Positions 1-13,153 are shown, counted from the first letter of the stretch. The stretch: 64,000 nucleotides of DNA from Gordionus sp. m RMFG-2023 (GCF_954871325.1 NC_088777.1:37673366-37737365); one strand, 5' to 3'. Program-made: numbers and translations. Notes: generated by a model not told the origin, from the letters alone.

Positions 1-916
1 GGTGAAATATTAGATAAAGTTTGATCTTTACGTTTTGCATATTATATAATATTAGATTAAATTTAGTAGAAAATAAAAAGGGGAGCAAAAGAAATAACAG
101 TGCGGGTTTTTTAAAACATATTTATTTCTACATATAAAAATATAGATTTAAAAAAGATTTTGTATTTTTGATTATTTTGTTTTGTCACTTTTAAAACAAA
201 AAATATTGAAGAATTTTTGTAAATTAAAAGAAAGTATACCGTGCTTAATTAATTTGTTAGGCTGAATTCACATTTGTTTTAAAAGATCCAATCTTTAATT
301 TACTTAAATTTGCCTGATTATATTAACTTAAACTTTAATATTTCAATATTACTTTCAAAACTTAACATATAACTATTTACTAAACCTTGTATATCTTTGG
401 TAATCATTGAAATAATTACTGATATTACTCGTAATTTATAGGGTTATAAGCCTCCAAAAGATTTATAAATTAAAACTATCACATTAGTTTCAATATAAAA
501 TTCTCTATCACATTCGTTTCTCTATGAAATTCTATGTTGATATTTAATAGTTTTGAATATACCGTTTTTGACATTCTAATTTGATTTAAGGCAAATGATC
601 TTTTAAGAAAACCATTTAAATAAAATATACTATATTTTTTATTCCGCCGATGTTCAGAATTCGGATATTGCTTATAAAAGTGATGTTAACTAAATTATTG
701 ATAATAGTTGTCAGAATTAGACATACGATATTGCATTATAAATTGTAATATGTTATACAAAGCATTAGATGAGTTTAATACTACATTATAACTAATATTA
801 TGCTTGACATATTATATTTCCATTAATAGACCATCTTAAATTGTCTTCCCTTAATATTGAATCTTTAATGACAATATTCTCAAAAACATAATATTATACT
901 ATTTAAAATAGTATCA

Positions 917-1040
917 TAGGCGCAGGCAAGTGAAGGGGGAGGGGGGGGGGATTCCCCCCTGCCCACTCTCTTTGGAAATTTGCTTGTTTTCTTAAATATC
1001 ATTTTAAGAGAATAAAAATTTTCCCCTACATACCTTCCTC
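917..1040 (+). mobile_element. Truncated hAT-type MITE end
   Basis: A terminus-like CATAGGCGCAGGCAAG is followed by a G10 run (941-950) and then by the internal core (about 992-1020, containing AAATATCATTTTAAG) that recurs in four other places in the window. The opposite end could not be found, so this is a partial copy. The first 900 bases of the window are AT-rich and show no coding signal. Confidence 0.5.
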
Positions 1041-1550
1041 CACTAAACTACTTATCCATGAAAACCATTTTAAATGACGACCTAGTTCTATATTACAATT
1101 AGTTTTAAAGCTTAAGTGTAGGTGGTTTTTAAATGGCCGCTAAATTTATTTTGCTCCATTAACAAAAAACACGGTTTTGTATCTTACCTATCATTTTTAT
1201 CTTAAATAATTTGATTTATTAATTTCAAAAATTAGGCTAAGGTCATTTAAGTCATTTAAATAAACTTTTTTTCCATTATAAAGAGGTCATTCAGATTATA
1301 AATGTTACAATATTTGCTTAGCTATATTAATAGAAATTTTTTAATTAATATACCTAATCCGAGTAAACTAATTATAATATAGGACAATATTTAAAAAAAT
1401 AAATAATTAACAATTATATAAATCTTCCTTGATATATTCCAATATTCATTTACAAAATATTTAAATTATAATTAACGCCAGATATCCTTAGATATGGATT
1501 TTATGGGGTTTTCAATATATATCTACATCTTGTTTGATATATGTATATCA

Positions 1551-1809
1551 GCTCAAAGGCCCAATCATTCAATATCCAAAAGTATCTCCACTACCCTCAG
1601 CAATCTCATCGTGAATAACAATAAAAAAAAATCAAAAGTAACCAAATTACCATTTGGAGTCCAATTGGCTTTCATGTTAACCAAAAATTCTTCTTATCCG
1701 GATGGTTTTGACAGTGACGATATGCTTAAAATCATTAAGGATATGGAAATTCTTAAAAATCGGACAATCGAGGCTCAAAAACCAAAAAAAAAGAAGAAAG
1801 TTAAGCCTG
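1551..1809 (+). other. Candidate internal exon, unknown protein
   Basis: An open segment follows a plausible acceptor (TATATCAG, ending at 1550) and ends at a donor-like G|GTAAAT at 1810. It encodes about 86 residues of mixed composition, including LPFGVQLAFML and a lysine-rich tail (KPKKKKKVKPG). Codon variety is better than in the surrounding AT-rich DNA, which is why it is listed. No family is recognised. The one-base overhang at its end would fit an exon starting at the GGGC near 2588, but the join is not proven. It could also be a chance open frame. Confidence 0.3.
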
Positions 1810-2587
1810 GTAAATAATTATATTAAAGATGCATATAAATATTTTCTTGTTGTCAAAATTTTTTGTCATTTTGAAAAATTTAGACGGTAATCATTAAAGG
1901 AAAATTGGAAATATGAGCAACAAATGAATAATAAACTCTTTTATATGATTCCGATTAATGGATATAATTTAAATTTATTAATAAATATCGACCTGGCTCA
2001 GGGATGTTGTAAAAAGTCTTTGTTAGGCCCCACTCCGATTTATTTTTTTTAGAACATTTTGACTTTCGTCCAGGTCTCAGCTATTTTAAAAAAATTTCTT
2101 CCTGAAAAATTGAAATAAATGTATTTAAAATATTTAAAAATTTAATAACATTTTTCAACGTATATTATAAGAATGCAAAGAAACTAATCCACATTCGCTG
2201 TGTTGCGTGGTATATAAAGATATGATATTAAAGACGAAAGACATTTCGCCAGAATTAGCCAAAATCGAAGACATGTAAAATTACTAATAGCTATGTATTT
2301 TATTCAATTATCGCATCATTTTAATTTTTTTTTACATATATAAATGATCACCAAAAAATAATACGCGCGAGTAGTATAAACCAATGTTCGTAACTATTAA
2401 CATATTGATAGAAAAAATCAATAAAAAATTTATATAAGTGAATTTTTAAAGCGAAAAGGGAATATATTTCAAATAATCAGCACTTTATATAAAATATTTC
2501 ATATAAGTTGTTAACTTTTAAATTTTACATAATTTTTTTTAAAATTATATGTACAGTCCCGAAGCATTTATCTTACTAAGAAGAGGG

Positions 2588-2755
2588 GCAAATGTGATCC
2601 TTCCGCTAGATGTGACCGATGATCTCCTTCCAATTAAAACTAATAAATCATTGAATATTGATTTCAACAGTTCAATATCAGAGCTAAATTATCACATCTT
2701 GAAATCCATATTGAGTAACGTACCTGATGTCAAATTGGAAATAAGGAGTGATGTT
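2588..2755 (+). other. Candidate internal exon, unknown protein
   Basis: An open frame runs from about 2549 to 2818, and its first three-quarters look coding: ANVILPLDVTDDLL followed by a Ser/Asn/Leu-rich stretch. Possible acceptors are GTACAG just before 2559 and AAGAG just before the GGGC near 2588; the second keeps phase with the open segment ending at 1809. The donor is uncertain and the C-terminal part becomes hydrophobic AT-rich translation, probably intron. No family is recognised. Confidence 0.25.
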
Positions 2756-3306
2756 AATATAATATTATATGTGCTATTGTTTATTATTCCATTATTTTTC
2801 GAATATTTTTATGGCATTTGATTATTAAAAAATGCGTAGCAGTGTCATAACAACCAAGGTCTTAGAGGTTAAGACAAAGCGGTACTTTTAACCGGGTTTT
2901 GTGCTGAGGACATTTCTGACCGATTATTACTAAAAGCATTTTTTCATTTATATAAATCTATAAAGAGAAATCATGACTTTTAGAAGAATCTTAAAATTTT
3001 AGTAATCCCGAAATAATAATTTTATTTCAGAATATTTTTTTAAGATGTTGTGACTTGTGAGAATGTATGTGCAAAATTTTAGCCTTGAAATCTACGAAAC
3101 CTATTGAGATAAATGTAATTGAATGTTGAAAAAAGGTTCCACCTTACGTCTTTTTTTTTAACCTTTTTATGGTTAAAATTTTTACCCTATTAATATCCAC
3201 TTGTAAATAAAATGGATAAAATCGGAAATATGATAACCAATAATAAAGTAAAAATTTAAACAACTTTAATTCATAATTGATTATATTAAAAAATATATTT
3301 TTAAAG

Positions 3307-3423
3307 GTATATTTGAGATTGAAATATTCTTTTCCCGATTATCCCTATCGACTATGCTTATTGATTCTTCGCGAAAATAAATTAGAAACGAAATGTTTGA
3401 TGCCAAAAAAGCGATTCAGTGTT
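3307..3423 (+). other. Candidate 39-codon exon
   Basis: Exactly 117 nt (39 codons, phase 0 at both ends) lie between TTTTTAAAG and the strong donor GTT|GTAAGT at 3424. The translation contains LRLKYSFPDYPYRLCLLILR and ends KKRFSV. The good donor and the whole number of codons make it the best of the exon candidates in the first 10 kb, but no family is recognised and no partner exon is secure. Confidence 0.35.
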
Positions 3424-3581
3424 GTAAGTTATCTTTGTTACATAAATTTTTTTTATTATCGAATATATAAAATCAAAAAAATGACTCAAAAATTATGGCA
3501 GACTAGCTTTAACCTAGTTTCCCAATTAACTCAAAAATGATTTTGAAAAGAATTGACTTGAATTTACTTTATGTTTAATAA

Positions 3582-3905
3582 CATATGTATGCTAAGGGGA
3601 GGAAGGGGATAGATGCGTATGATGAATTTATTGAAAGTGTTTTGGTCCACTTACTGTAAAAAATCTTTGGTCATTATATATTTTTTTAAGTAATTTCATT
3701 TTTTCGCCTTTTTTTAATTATTAAAATGCTTTCTTTTAATGGTCATTATTATTAAAAAGTTTTATTAACTTTTACATCTTTTTCTTTCAAATTATTGATA
3801 GATTATATAATTTTGGGGGGAAGGGGGAAAGGAGTTTTTTTTTATTAGCATAAATGATATTTACTAACACTCGGACCTCCCCCCTCCCCCTTCGCTGCGC
3901 TTATG
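3582..3905 (-). mobile_element. hAT-type MITE, reverse orientation
   Basis: On the minus strand this starts CATAAGCGCAGCGAAGGGGG and carries the shared core (3841-3864) plus the downstream block that also occurs in the MITE at 43104-43492. The other end (CATATGTATGCTAAGGGG) lies near 3582. Target duplications are not clear, so the element is probably old. Confidence 0.5.
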
Positions 3906-3911
3906 TAATAA

Positions 3912-4948
3912 TAGTGCCATTACTTGAAAAAAGTATCACGTTATTACCGTTACTCGTTATCTTGTTGAAAGAGAAAGTGTTACTCTCTATTCAAATAAAG
4001 TAGCACGTTACACGTTACTTTAAAAGATACTAAATATTTTATATAAATTTTCTTTTTATTAATTTTTTTTCCCCGTAGATAATAAATAATATGATTATAC
4101 AAAAATAATATATAATAAGATAAGATCTTTTAATTGTTAAATCTTAAATTTTATGTTAGTTAAAAACATTTTACACATTTTATTTTCAAAATTTTTATCA
4201 GATAAACAAGAGCACATAGTGCTCTACCGCAGAGGATAGGAGGGTTGTATTATATTTATTAAATAAAAATTTAATTGGGGTATTTTAAAAATATTTAAAG
4301 AATGATCTTCATTTTTGAAAAAACTTATTAGACCATCATCTCAAGTATCTGCATTCAGAATCCTTATCGATTTTTTTATTTCCTTTAACAGAAGTTAATC
4401 TGGTATGTGCAAAGTCTAATTTTTATTTCTTATGGTTCAAATATTTGAATTAAAACACATTCTACGCTTACAAAGTAGACATAGAGCATTAACTTCCTTT
4501 ATTGGTGTTAAAAAAGTTTCATAATGGGACCAAGGTAGAGTTATATTATCTTCATCTGAATAAATAAGTACTATTGACATATATTCTTTATAAACTAAAT
4601 TTTAATACTAGAGAATATAAATTAACATATCTAAATGATTCAATTTAGATTAATAATTTTGATTGAATAAAATTCAAAAACAAAAATGTAATAGATAAAA
4701 TAAAAATGAACTTTTGGGGAATGATCTGAATTAAAACTCGGTTTAGATTATTTATAAAATTTAAAGCAATATATAAAAAACATATTTTTTAAGAAAAATT
4801 TTAAATAACTAATAACATTTTACATTGCCATAAACAAAAGCGTTAACCGTTACCTCTTGAAACAAGTAATGAATGACGTTCTTTTTCCTCAAAAAAGCAA
4901 TACCGTTAGTAACGATGTTACTTTGATCAACATTACTTTACAGCACTA
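3912..4948. mobile_element. hAT-type element with GTTAC subterminal repeats
   Basis: The left end reads TAGTGCCATTAC and the right end, reverse-complemented, TAGTGCTGTAAAG. An imperfect 8-bp duplication flanks it (TGTAATAA at 3904-3911, GTTAATAA at 4949-4956, 6 of 8 identical). Both ends carry many GTTAC or GTAAC words, like the subterminal transposase-binding repeats of hAT elements. Near 4440-4560 the minus strand could encode a remnant with a C-x2-C pair, reminiscent of a BED zinc finger; this is only a hint. The interior is otherwise non-coding. Confidence 0.5.
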
Positions 4949-5009
4949 GTTAATAATATAGATAAATAATAAAAATATAACAATAAAAATTTTCAAATAT
5001 TAATCTTAG

Positions 5010-5182
5010 ACCGAATACAAGCAATTGAAAGATTCACTGGTAATGCGAAAGAAACACAAAGGAAAAAAATCTTCCATTACTCTAAAAGATAGTTTCTTAG
5101 ATTTAGTAGATTGGCCTCAAGCCAAATATAAAGGAGGTCGTCACCGATTTAACGTTATAATCAAGAGTTGTTCAACATTTTA
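5010..5182 (+). other. Small open segment, possible exon
   Basis: After TCTTAG an open frame encodes about 57 residues: a lysine-rich start (MRKKHKGKKSS at 5043) followed by ITLKDSFLDLVDWPQAKYKG. The mix of residues is less AT-driven than its surroundings. No convincing donor follows and the phase does not fit the 3307-3423 segment, so it may belong to another gene or be a chance frame. Not recognised. Confidence 0.2.
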
Positions 5183-7568
5183 ATAACACTATCCAAAACG
5201 ATGTCCGTAGATTATAATAATAATTTTCAAAAAACATAATTTATTTTATTATTAAAATTGTGGATAAAAAATAATATATAAATAAATTTATTATAATTAT
5301 ACTCTCGCTTTGATTATTTGTCAAATTATTAGGAAAACAATAAAAATCATGGTTCAAAGGGCCTTCATTTATTAAATATAATGTTTTTATTAAATAACTT
5401 ATTATATTTTTTTAAAAATGAGCAAAATATTTCTTAAAACAAAAGGTTTATAAAAAAAAATCCATAGTAAAAACTATAGTCTACCAAAATAAAAATTTTT
5501 GGCCTAAGACTGCCCGTCGCGTGGCCTGAATTTAAAAAAAAAGGTCATAGGGAAGGAATCTCAAACTCAAAATATTTATTTTATTTTTTATTTGAATGTT
5601 ATGTATTTAATTTAAATATTCACCAATAACTTTAATAATTTACTGATGTTTATTCATTTTATTTTTATATTTATTACAAAATATGATATTAAAATGATTA
5701 AAAAATATTTCCCATCTATTGATTTTTTTTAAAAACTTTACACACTTTTTAAATTCATTTTATAATTATAATATTCAATCAGAGCAAAGAGGGAAGGAAG
5801 AATAAGAAGAAAATATAGTATCATAATTTATCGGGTCACGAGGGCTCTAGTAAGTATATCCTCTAAAGAAACTTAAAAATAATTCCAGCAAATATATACA
5901 TTATGACTCACGAAGTTTTGACAAATTTGTCTTTTCCTCATGTTTTTATTTTTGTGGGTCAATGAATATTTTCATTATTAATTTAGATTTTTCATAGATT
6001 AATAATTTAGGTCGCTATGATAGTTTCCTTTAAGCAGCGTAAAAAGGAAGAGGCTATATTGATCACGTCTTAGTTTTATTTGTACCAAAAAAAATTATAA
6101 ATAACAATTAACTAATCTTTATTTATTATACAAGCTTAAAACAAACCAGAATAAGGTGTCATGGCTCAAAAGTTGTATACCTTAGGCTAAACAGAAATAA
6201 GATTTAAAGATAATCTGAGCGTTGACACGACCTTAGAACAACTTACTCTTCAGACCTGACATTGCGCAATTATTGTTAACAAATCATAATCTTTTATAGT
6301 GATTATGTATTTATTTATGCCTAGCCATTAGAATCACTTTATAAATCATTTATATAACACATCATTTTTTATTTATTTTAAATATAAAAAAAATTAGAAA
6401 ATATACAATTTATTTTTATAAAAATATAATTACCTGGAAAATAATTCGGAGAATAGAATATATTTTCACCTATATAAAATATCAGAACATCATATATATA
6501 TATGGACTGATTATTTTTATAAAAATTCTGGCTTAGTAAATTTTTGTTTGCCTTTAATAATAAACTATTTTAAAAAACATTTGGTGTGAACAGCATTATA
6601 TTAAATAAGAAGTAATAATTTAATTTCTCTTTAATTAGTTCAAATGATGGGCCAGATTTATTTTTAAATTCCAGGTTGGCATTTTCATATGGCAATGTTA
6701 TATGCTTTCTTATAACCATAATTATAAAAAAAGTCTTGTTGGCATCTTATGTTGCTACTAAGTATAATGTATGACAAGAACATCATCATTCCTTGGGAAG
6801 GTAGTCAAAGTAATTTTAATTATTAAGTTATTTTACTTTAATTGATAATTCTTTATAATATTTAGCTAAACAAAAATCTTGTTTCATGTACATCCAATTA
6901 AAATTTTATAATTATTTAAGACATTATGTGAAAATAATTTTACAAAGATGCGTTACCAGTTTGGCTGTGGATGACTTAGATGCGAAATATACTTTTTTTG
7001 GAAGGCATAGATTGTTGGAAAACGGAATAAATTGAGTCGACTTTTAAAAACGGCCTGATTAAAATTTTAGCCAAAATAGCATAATTTAAGCCTCAAGATT
7101 CAATAGAGGTCCAAACCTTTCTGTCATCTATGAGCAAAATGTCTCTTATTTTGGAGAAAATCTTAATCGGTCATTTTTTAAAAATAAACCTAAATTGAAC
7201 CGTTTAACAATACTGCATAGGAAACACTTCACGCTAATATTGTCTATACTACCAGTTTTCACTATGTGAAATCCAAAATACTCTTTGGAGCTTGGCTAAG
7301 GTATTTAACATCTAAGTCTATTGTTTTGGTAATACTTTTAGAAAGGGATGGTGCAATTTCTATTTCGTCATTTTGAATCATTTGAATTTATCCTCATTAA
7401 ATGGCGAGTCAGAGTCAGAATTCATATTAAATTCTGTATATCGGAGTAGTCAGGGAGGGAAAAGGGGAATTACGTCTGTTCTCGTAAATATCATTTTAAG
7501 CTATGAAAATTTTCTTCTACCTCAAACCAATGGCAACATAGTAAAATTTTTAAAAAATTATTTTTTTA
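5183..7568. other. Non-coding AT-rich stretch
   Basis: No reading frame, RNA gene or delimited transposon could be supported here. A fragment of the recurrent MITE core (AAATATCATTTTAAGCTA) lies at 7483-7510, preceded by a G-rich tract at about 7452-7468. It marks a truncated copy of the same MITE family. Confidence 0.5.
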
Positions 7569-7897
7569 CATGACTAAACTACGCGTCCCCTATCAAAGAA
7601 GCTTAATGTATAAAAAATGAACCCAGAATCGTATATAACTTATTAAAAGGAATCAAAAAATGTTAATACTAAGTTTATAAATTATTTATAACTTATTGAG
7701 AGTTTGAAAAAACACTTAATTTCTTCTTTTTTGACTAAATATTTTTAAAAATTTTACTATGTTGACATTTTTTTAAAATCAAAACAATATTTTCTAACTC
7801 ATCTTATGAAGCTAAATACGATTCTGTATTAATATAATTTAAATTAAGCTTCTTTAATAGGGGGCGCATAGTTTTCGGGGCGCGTATTTTAGTCATG
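7569..7897. mobile_element. Inverted-repeat element, 329 bp
   Basis: The left arm begins CATGACTAAACTACGCG and continues through CAAAGAAGCTTAATG. The right arm is its reverse complement (CTTTAATAGGGGGCGCATAG, ending AGTCATG at 7897). The arms match over about 40 bp, but the right arm has an extra partial repeat of the GCGC-containing segment. The interior is AT-rich and non-coding. This is a MITE-like element; its superfamily is not clear. Confidence 0.55.
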
Positions 7898-8961
7898 CCC
7901 TCAAAATCATCTCCAAAGAATAATAAAACATGCTTTCCATTTTTGAATTGAAAATTTTTCCTTATTTTACAAGTTTGCTTGAAACAATTTTTAATACTTT
8001 CAATTTATGATCTTAAACTTCATAATAAATTTGTCTATAATATTCATTAACTGACCAATGATGGAATGATAAATTGGAGGCTTCGAATCTTAAAGGCGTT
8101 TTCCGCCTCTAAATTTAATTCCTTTGCCTTTAAATTCACTTTTCTCCAAAACATAATATCGAAACTATCATTTTGTCGTATTGCATCTAGAACTTAGATC
8201 AAAATTTTTATCCAAAATTATTTTAAATATATAATGAAGAACTTTGGATTTCAGCATTTTAAACCTCTCTCAAATATTGTTATCATCATCTTAAGAAATA
8301 AAGAGTATTCAAAAAGCTTTAGTTGGTGTTATAAATTTTTTGCGCAAGCAACGAAATGTATTTCTAATAAAAGTTTTATTATTTAATTTTATAATTGCTT
8401 TCTAATGATTTCGCCATATTATTCGCATACATCAGTATGTAGGGCATAATAGCATTAAAGAAGTTGAATCATTTTTATCTGCATGGAACTAAATATCTCA
8501 ATGCGTTTGGGAGAATCTCAAACAAAAGATAATAAATCTTTCATTAATACTTACACAATCATATTTATATTGTTGCGATGTCCTGATTGATTTTTTTAAT
8601 ATTTATTTTTCGCTATCTATTAATTCATTATTAACCTTAAAGATTGATTTTTTTTTATTCTTTAATAATAACCTCACGGACTCATTTTATGATATTAACT
8701 CAATAGTTTGATATAAATTATTTAATAGATTTTTTTATATAAATTGATATTGAAAACTATATAAAGAGAAAAATTATATTGTATTTTTAGTTAAATATTT
8801 TTTAAATAAACTTAATAAATAAAAATTTTAAAATTACTTTCTTAATCTTTGTCTAATTCCCTGCTAACCATAACATATTTTGAATCAACTCACCAAGTTT
8901 TATTTTACAAACCAACAAAGGACTGCTCGACCAATCTCGCAGCACACCTAATCACAATAAT

Positions 8962-9065
8962 TATTATTGACAGCTTATGACATGCATAACATAATATTGT
9001 CATACGATATAATCTACGAATCGACATTTAAACATTACTTGGACATGATATTATATAAAGTTAAA
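8962..9065 (+). repeat. Dispersed repeat, copy 1
   Basis: The segment starting TGACATGCATAAC and passing through ATAATCTACGAATCGA recurs in diverged form at about 12545-12690. Neither copy has clear termini. The surrounding 7.9-9.4 kb has no supported gene. Confidence 0.35.
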
Positions 9066-9396
9066 TTTATATATATAAAATGAAAAATTAAATTAAACAA
9101 TTATAAAACTACATTGCAATAGTTTAAAATGAATTTTACCATAAAATTAACTATATGACATGACAATGCGCATAGATTGCTCTAGATTCTTCATTAGGAA
9201 GAAGCGTTTGTAAACCAGATATTTTTCCACTAACGTTAGAAGTTCGGTTATAACATTGATTTGAGATGAGATATAATAATCCATCCATTTTTTATATGGG
9301 TCCAGCGAGAAAGGAAAAGCGTAGCAATATAGGAATAATATAATAATTAATGATTTTTTCTCGTTTTATTTCTTTATGAGATAAATATATCTTTTT

Positions 9397-9636
9397 TTAT
9401 GAGGCATAGCTACTATAAAAATTTATCGATTGGGACGAGTGCTCCGCGGTCTCCACGAATTCAATGTCTTCTGGAAAATATATACTGCTACCAGGAGGTA
9501 ATGTCTTAATAAGTTTGACAAATGAGGGATTATCAACATAGGAAATAGACGGAACTTTACCAATTATAAAATTGATCATGATTTTATCATTCAATTTTTG
9601 AGAAACACCTGGTTCTGATGTTGTATTAATTAATTA
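9397..9636 (-). mobile_element. hAT transposase fragment (N-terminal part)
   Basis: The minus strand has an open frame of about 80 codons ending at 9397. It contains INFIIGKVPSISYVDNPSF followed by KLIKTLPPG. This fits the conserved block of BED-finger hAT transposases of the form 'ii.d..PfsfVen.gF..li..L.P' that follows the zinc finger. No BED finger and no catalytic core are joined to it, so it is a transposon remnant and not a host gene. Confidence 0.45.
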
Positions 9637-11234
9637 AGTCTGAATTAAATGTGATTTATTGGGCGTAGCCTCTTTTAACACCTAATTATTTAGATATTTT
9701 TCAATTTCATTGAGTGTTGGCATTCTAAGTTTAAAACAGTTATATTTTATTAAATTTATGAATTACCTTTGGATGTTTTTTAGAGTGCTGCTTGATTTAT
9801 TAGAATATATTATCCTTCTACATTTTTTTGCATCTAAATTCAAATACAGCATTAGTTTCTTTTTTACATTAAGTTCAAAATATTTAAAAATTTGGGAAAA
9901 GAAAATTCCACAATATCATAATCGAGTGAAATTTTGTTATTATCTACTCATTCTCTTTCATCTATATTTCTGTTATCCGTATTTATATTTTAAATTACTT
10001 CTAAAAATTCATAATGAAGATTTTATAATATAAATTTCAAAGTTAAATTATTGCTTAGGACTATAATTGTGTAAATCGTTTTGCCAGATCCTTTTCTACC
10101 AAGTAATCCACGAGAACAAAATTTAAAATATCCAGGCTGTTTAAGACATCTGTAGTCCATTTTGACTTTTAGCCCTTAAAAAGCTAATTATAATAGCAGG
10201 CAAGAAAATGAAGTTTTACTTGCAGCAAAGAGAACCTAGAAATAGCTTATCCAATTATATTCCTATACATGGATCATTAAGTTATATACAGACTTTAATT
10301 TTTGTTTATTTAATAGGCTTTTTTCTTTTTTAAAATATATTTTTATTTTTTTGGGTGTATATATTAAAAGCTTAAATTCAAGTGATTACAAAAAAGTCTA
10401 TATTCATTGTTAACGTTATTGTATAATATTTCTTAAATTGCAAAATAAAATATAGATAAATAGAATATATAATAATTTAAAATTAATTAACTAGTAGATA
10501 GTCCGTCAAGAATGGTTGATGAATCATAATTTTCTCCTTTAATATCAGAAATTTGACTATCTTATGAAGTGTAAGTCAGAAATTTGCCTTTATTTTGATG
10601 AGATGTGATTCTGAATTTTTGAATATTATTTTATAAAATATATTATTGAAATATATATATCGATTTCATATTATCTGAAAAAGTTGTCTTTATTTGCACA
10701 ATAAATATTTTCGGCTAAATTTTTATACATTTGTATTAGTAAAAAATATAAATCTTGCTTCAATTTGTCAATAAATCTTGTTTTATCAAGTTAGAACAAA
10801 GAGTTTTCATTAGTATTTTAAGATATTTAATATTTAAATAAAAAAAATTTATATAAAGCGATAAAATCTATTAATTCTTTTACAAGCTTAAATGGCAGTC
10901 AACATTTTGAAGCGATGAAATCTATAATGAATAACTTTTACAAATTATAAATGGTGGCCAATATATGAATAATTTTTTTACATCTTAAATGGCCGCTAAT
11001 ATAATTGAAGTGAAAATATAAAACATAATTTTTTTTACAAATCTAATATGGTCACCAATATATTTGAAGCTATGATTTTATAATAATTTTTTTTAAATTA
11101 TAAAATCATAGTACTCTGATATTATGAATTATTTCATTTAATCTTATATTTTTATATAAAATAAAAGGATAATATTTAAAAAATATTAATAGAAAAAATG
11201 AAAATTGTTTTAATACTAATTCATTATATAATAA
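9637..11234. other. Non-coding AT-rich stretch
   Basis: Only AT-driven open frames are present, for example a hydrophobic Phe/Leu/Tyr-rich one at 9710-10033 with no splice or codon support. Four short related phrases (TTACAA..TTAAATGG, about 10880-11060) recur every 50-60 bases, forming a very degenerate tandem repeat. Nothing else was seen. Confidence 0.4.
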
Positions 11235-11350
11235 ACGCTGTCAGTCACAATTTGTGAAAAAGTGCAACAATATCAAGAGTTTGATTCGAACTTGCGAACT
11301 AAATATGATATCCTAGCATTTGTGACAGCTAATTACGCCTATGCCACCAC
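11235..11350 (-). mobile_element. tRNA-derived SINE-like sequence
   Basis: Read on the minus strand, an A-box-like TGGCATAGGCG (11346-11336) is followed about 50 bases later by a good B box, GTTCGAATC (11291-11283), and then by a tail CACTTTTTCACAAAT. The same B box plus tail arrangement occurs at 40515-40630, so this is a dispersed family and not a tRNA gene. No cloverleaf with paired acceptor ends could be drawn. Confidence 0.45.
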
Positions 11351-12544
11351 GGGTTCTAATGAAATATGTTTTTTAATCTATTTATTTTCCATTTTATAGT
11401 TTATTTTAATAATTTAATAATTTTGAAAAAATATATATCTTACGATGAAATATTTATATAACCTTAATTTCTCTATTTTCATACTTATTCGAATGAACTT
11501 TGTATTATACGATTAAGTATTCATATAACATTAACTTTGTAATCTTAATACTTATTATAAAGAGTGCTATCACGTTCTATTCTTAATTGCCATTTTAGAA
11601 TTTTTGTATCGATATGAGGTAATTTATTTTTAAATTCTTTTACTATTATATTTTTAGATTATACCAGAATCACGAGGTTTAGATTAGAGAAAGTCACATT
11701 ATCGTAGCAAGAAAAAGAACATGAATTGCTTTAACATCGTGAGAATATTAGAAATAAATGGGCACGTTGTCTTAGCCAGATAAGGCAAGAGCAAGGTCTT
11801 ATTGGTTCAACAGCAAATCTTATATTCTCAACAATATATCTTTATGATATACATCTTTTTTAAATTTTAGATAATAATATTTTATTTTATAAAAATTATA
11901 TATAAAATAGAAAATTATTCTAATAATCACATCTTTTGAAAATCACTACGGTAGTGCTAGTGATCCAACAATGAGTAGTGATTTCTTAATCCAACACCGG
12001 GCCATAATATTTTCTAGATACAATTGATTATTGTCTATTAAAAAAATTTACTAATAATTTTCAAGTTGTCACAACTTGCTATAAAATTATATTTATTTAA
12101 CTCAAGATAAGTATGATCATGATGGTAGTCTCTACCTGGTCTCTGTAAAAATTTAAGTAAATTATTAAATAAGTGAGGGAGATCGGGTTTATATGACTGG
12201 TGTTTTGCACTTTTCCCATAAAGTTTTAACTTTAAACTTTTGGCGAAAATTTAGCTCCTTCCCTAAAACAAAATTATTTTTACCTACCCCCAAAATACCT
12301 TTAGTAAAAAGAAATCTAACCATCAAAATTAGTTCAGCGATACCATACCTCCTACCTACCTTTTAAAATAAATTTGTTCTTGAATCAATATCTAAGATCT
12401 CACTGAAAAATACTTACTGGAATGATAATAATCATAATTTTGATTGAATATATAACTCCATTTATTTTATTTGCAGCTTAAAAAAAGGGACGCTGAATCT
12501 CTTTCGCAGCTTCCAGAATATAAATTCATTGATATCATATCAGT

Positions 12545-12690
12545 ATTTGACATGCATAACTTAAAAAATTGTCAATTATATAGAATTATATATAATCTAA
12601 GAATCGAATCTACGACATTATACATTATTTAATTGTCATTTGATATTAGATAAAATTATATCTAACGTAAAAATACGAATCTACGACACC
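12545..12690 (+). repeat. Dispersed repeat, copy 2
   Basis: This is a diverged copy of 8962-9065, sharing TGACATGCATAAC, ATAATCTAAGAATCGAAT and ATCTACGACA, with the last phrase occurring twice. The rest of 11.35-13.15 kb holds no supported gene. Confidence 0.35.
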
Positions 12691-13153
12691 TTCCACTCCT
12701 GTTTTAATTCAATCACAATATTGAATTATACCTCTTCCCCCATGGTAAAAGTGCTCTACCATAATTAAGATAGTGACGGTTAGAGAATTATCAGCTGTTC
12801 AGAGACCAAAATCAGCATTTTGGTAACACTAAGAATAACGTGATTTATAAATAGATTTCCCAGGCAGAGAAACCACTTTAAACATTTTGTAAATCGCTGC
12901 CTTAGGAAATTCTTAGGGAATTCTTGCTTAACATGTCGTATTACCCTTTTCCATATAAATTTTAAATAAAAATTTATGATCATAAAAAAACATATCAAAA
13001 GCATTATTTACAATTCAATATACGTAATGATATCATTCAATTATTTTTTTTACATTCAAGATAGTTTTAATGTTTTATTTTAGACTATTTTAAAATCCGA
13101 TTTTTAATTTTTTTTTCTAACTCTGCCCAAAAACTTGGTAATTAAAAATTACC

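Noticed and set aside
9710-10033. 107-codon hydrophobic open frame
   Set aside because: Phe/Leu/Tyr/Ile-rich translation of AT-rich DNA without splice signals, homology or a clear start context.
12780-13004. 74-codon minus-strand frame just upstream of the unidentified gene
   Set aside because: No recognisable domain, no splice context, and the residue mix is ordinary for the background.
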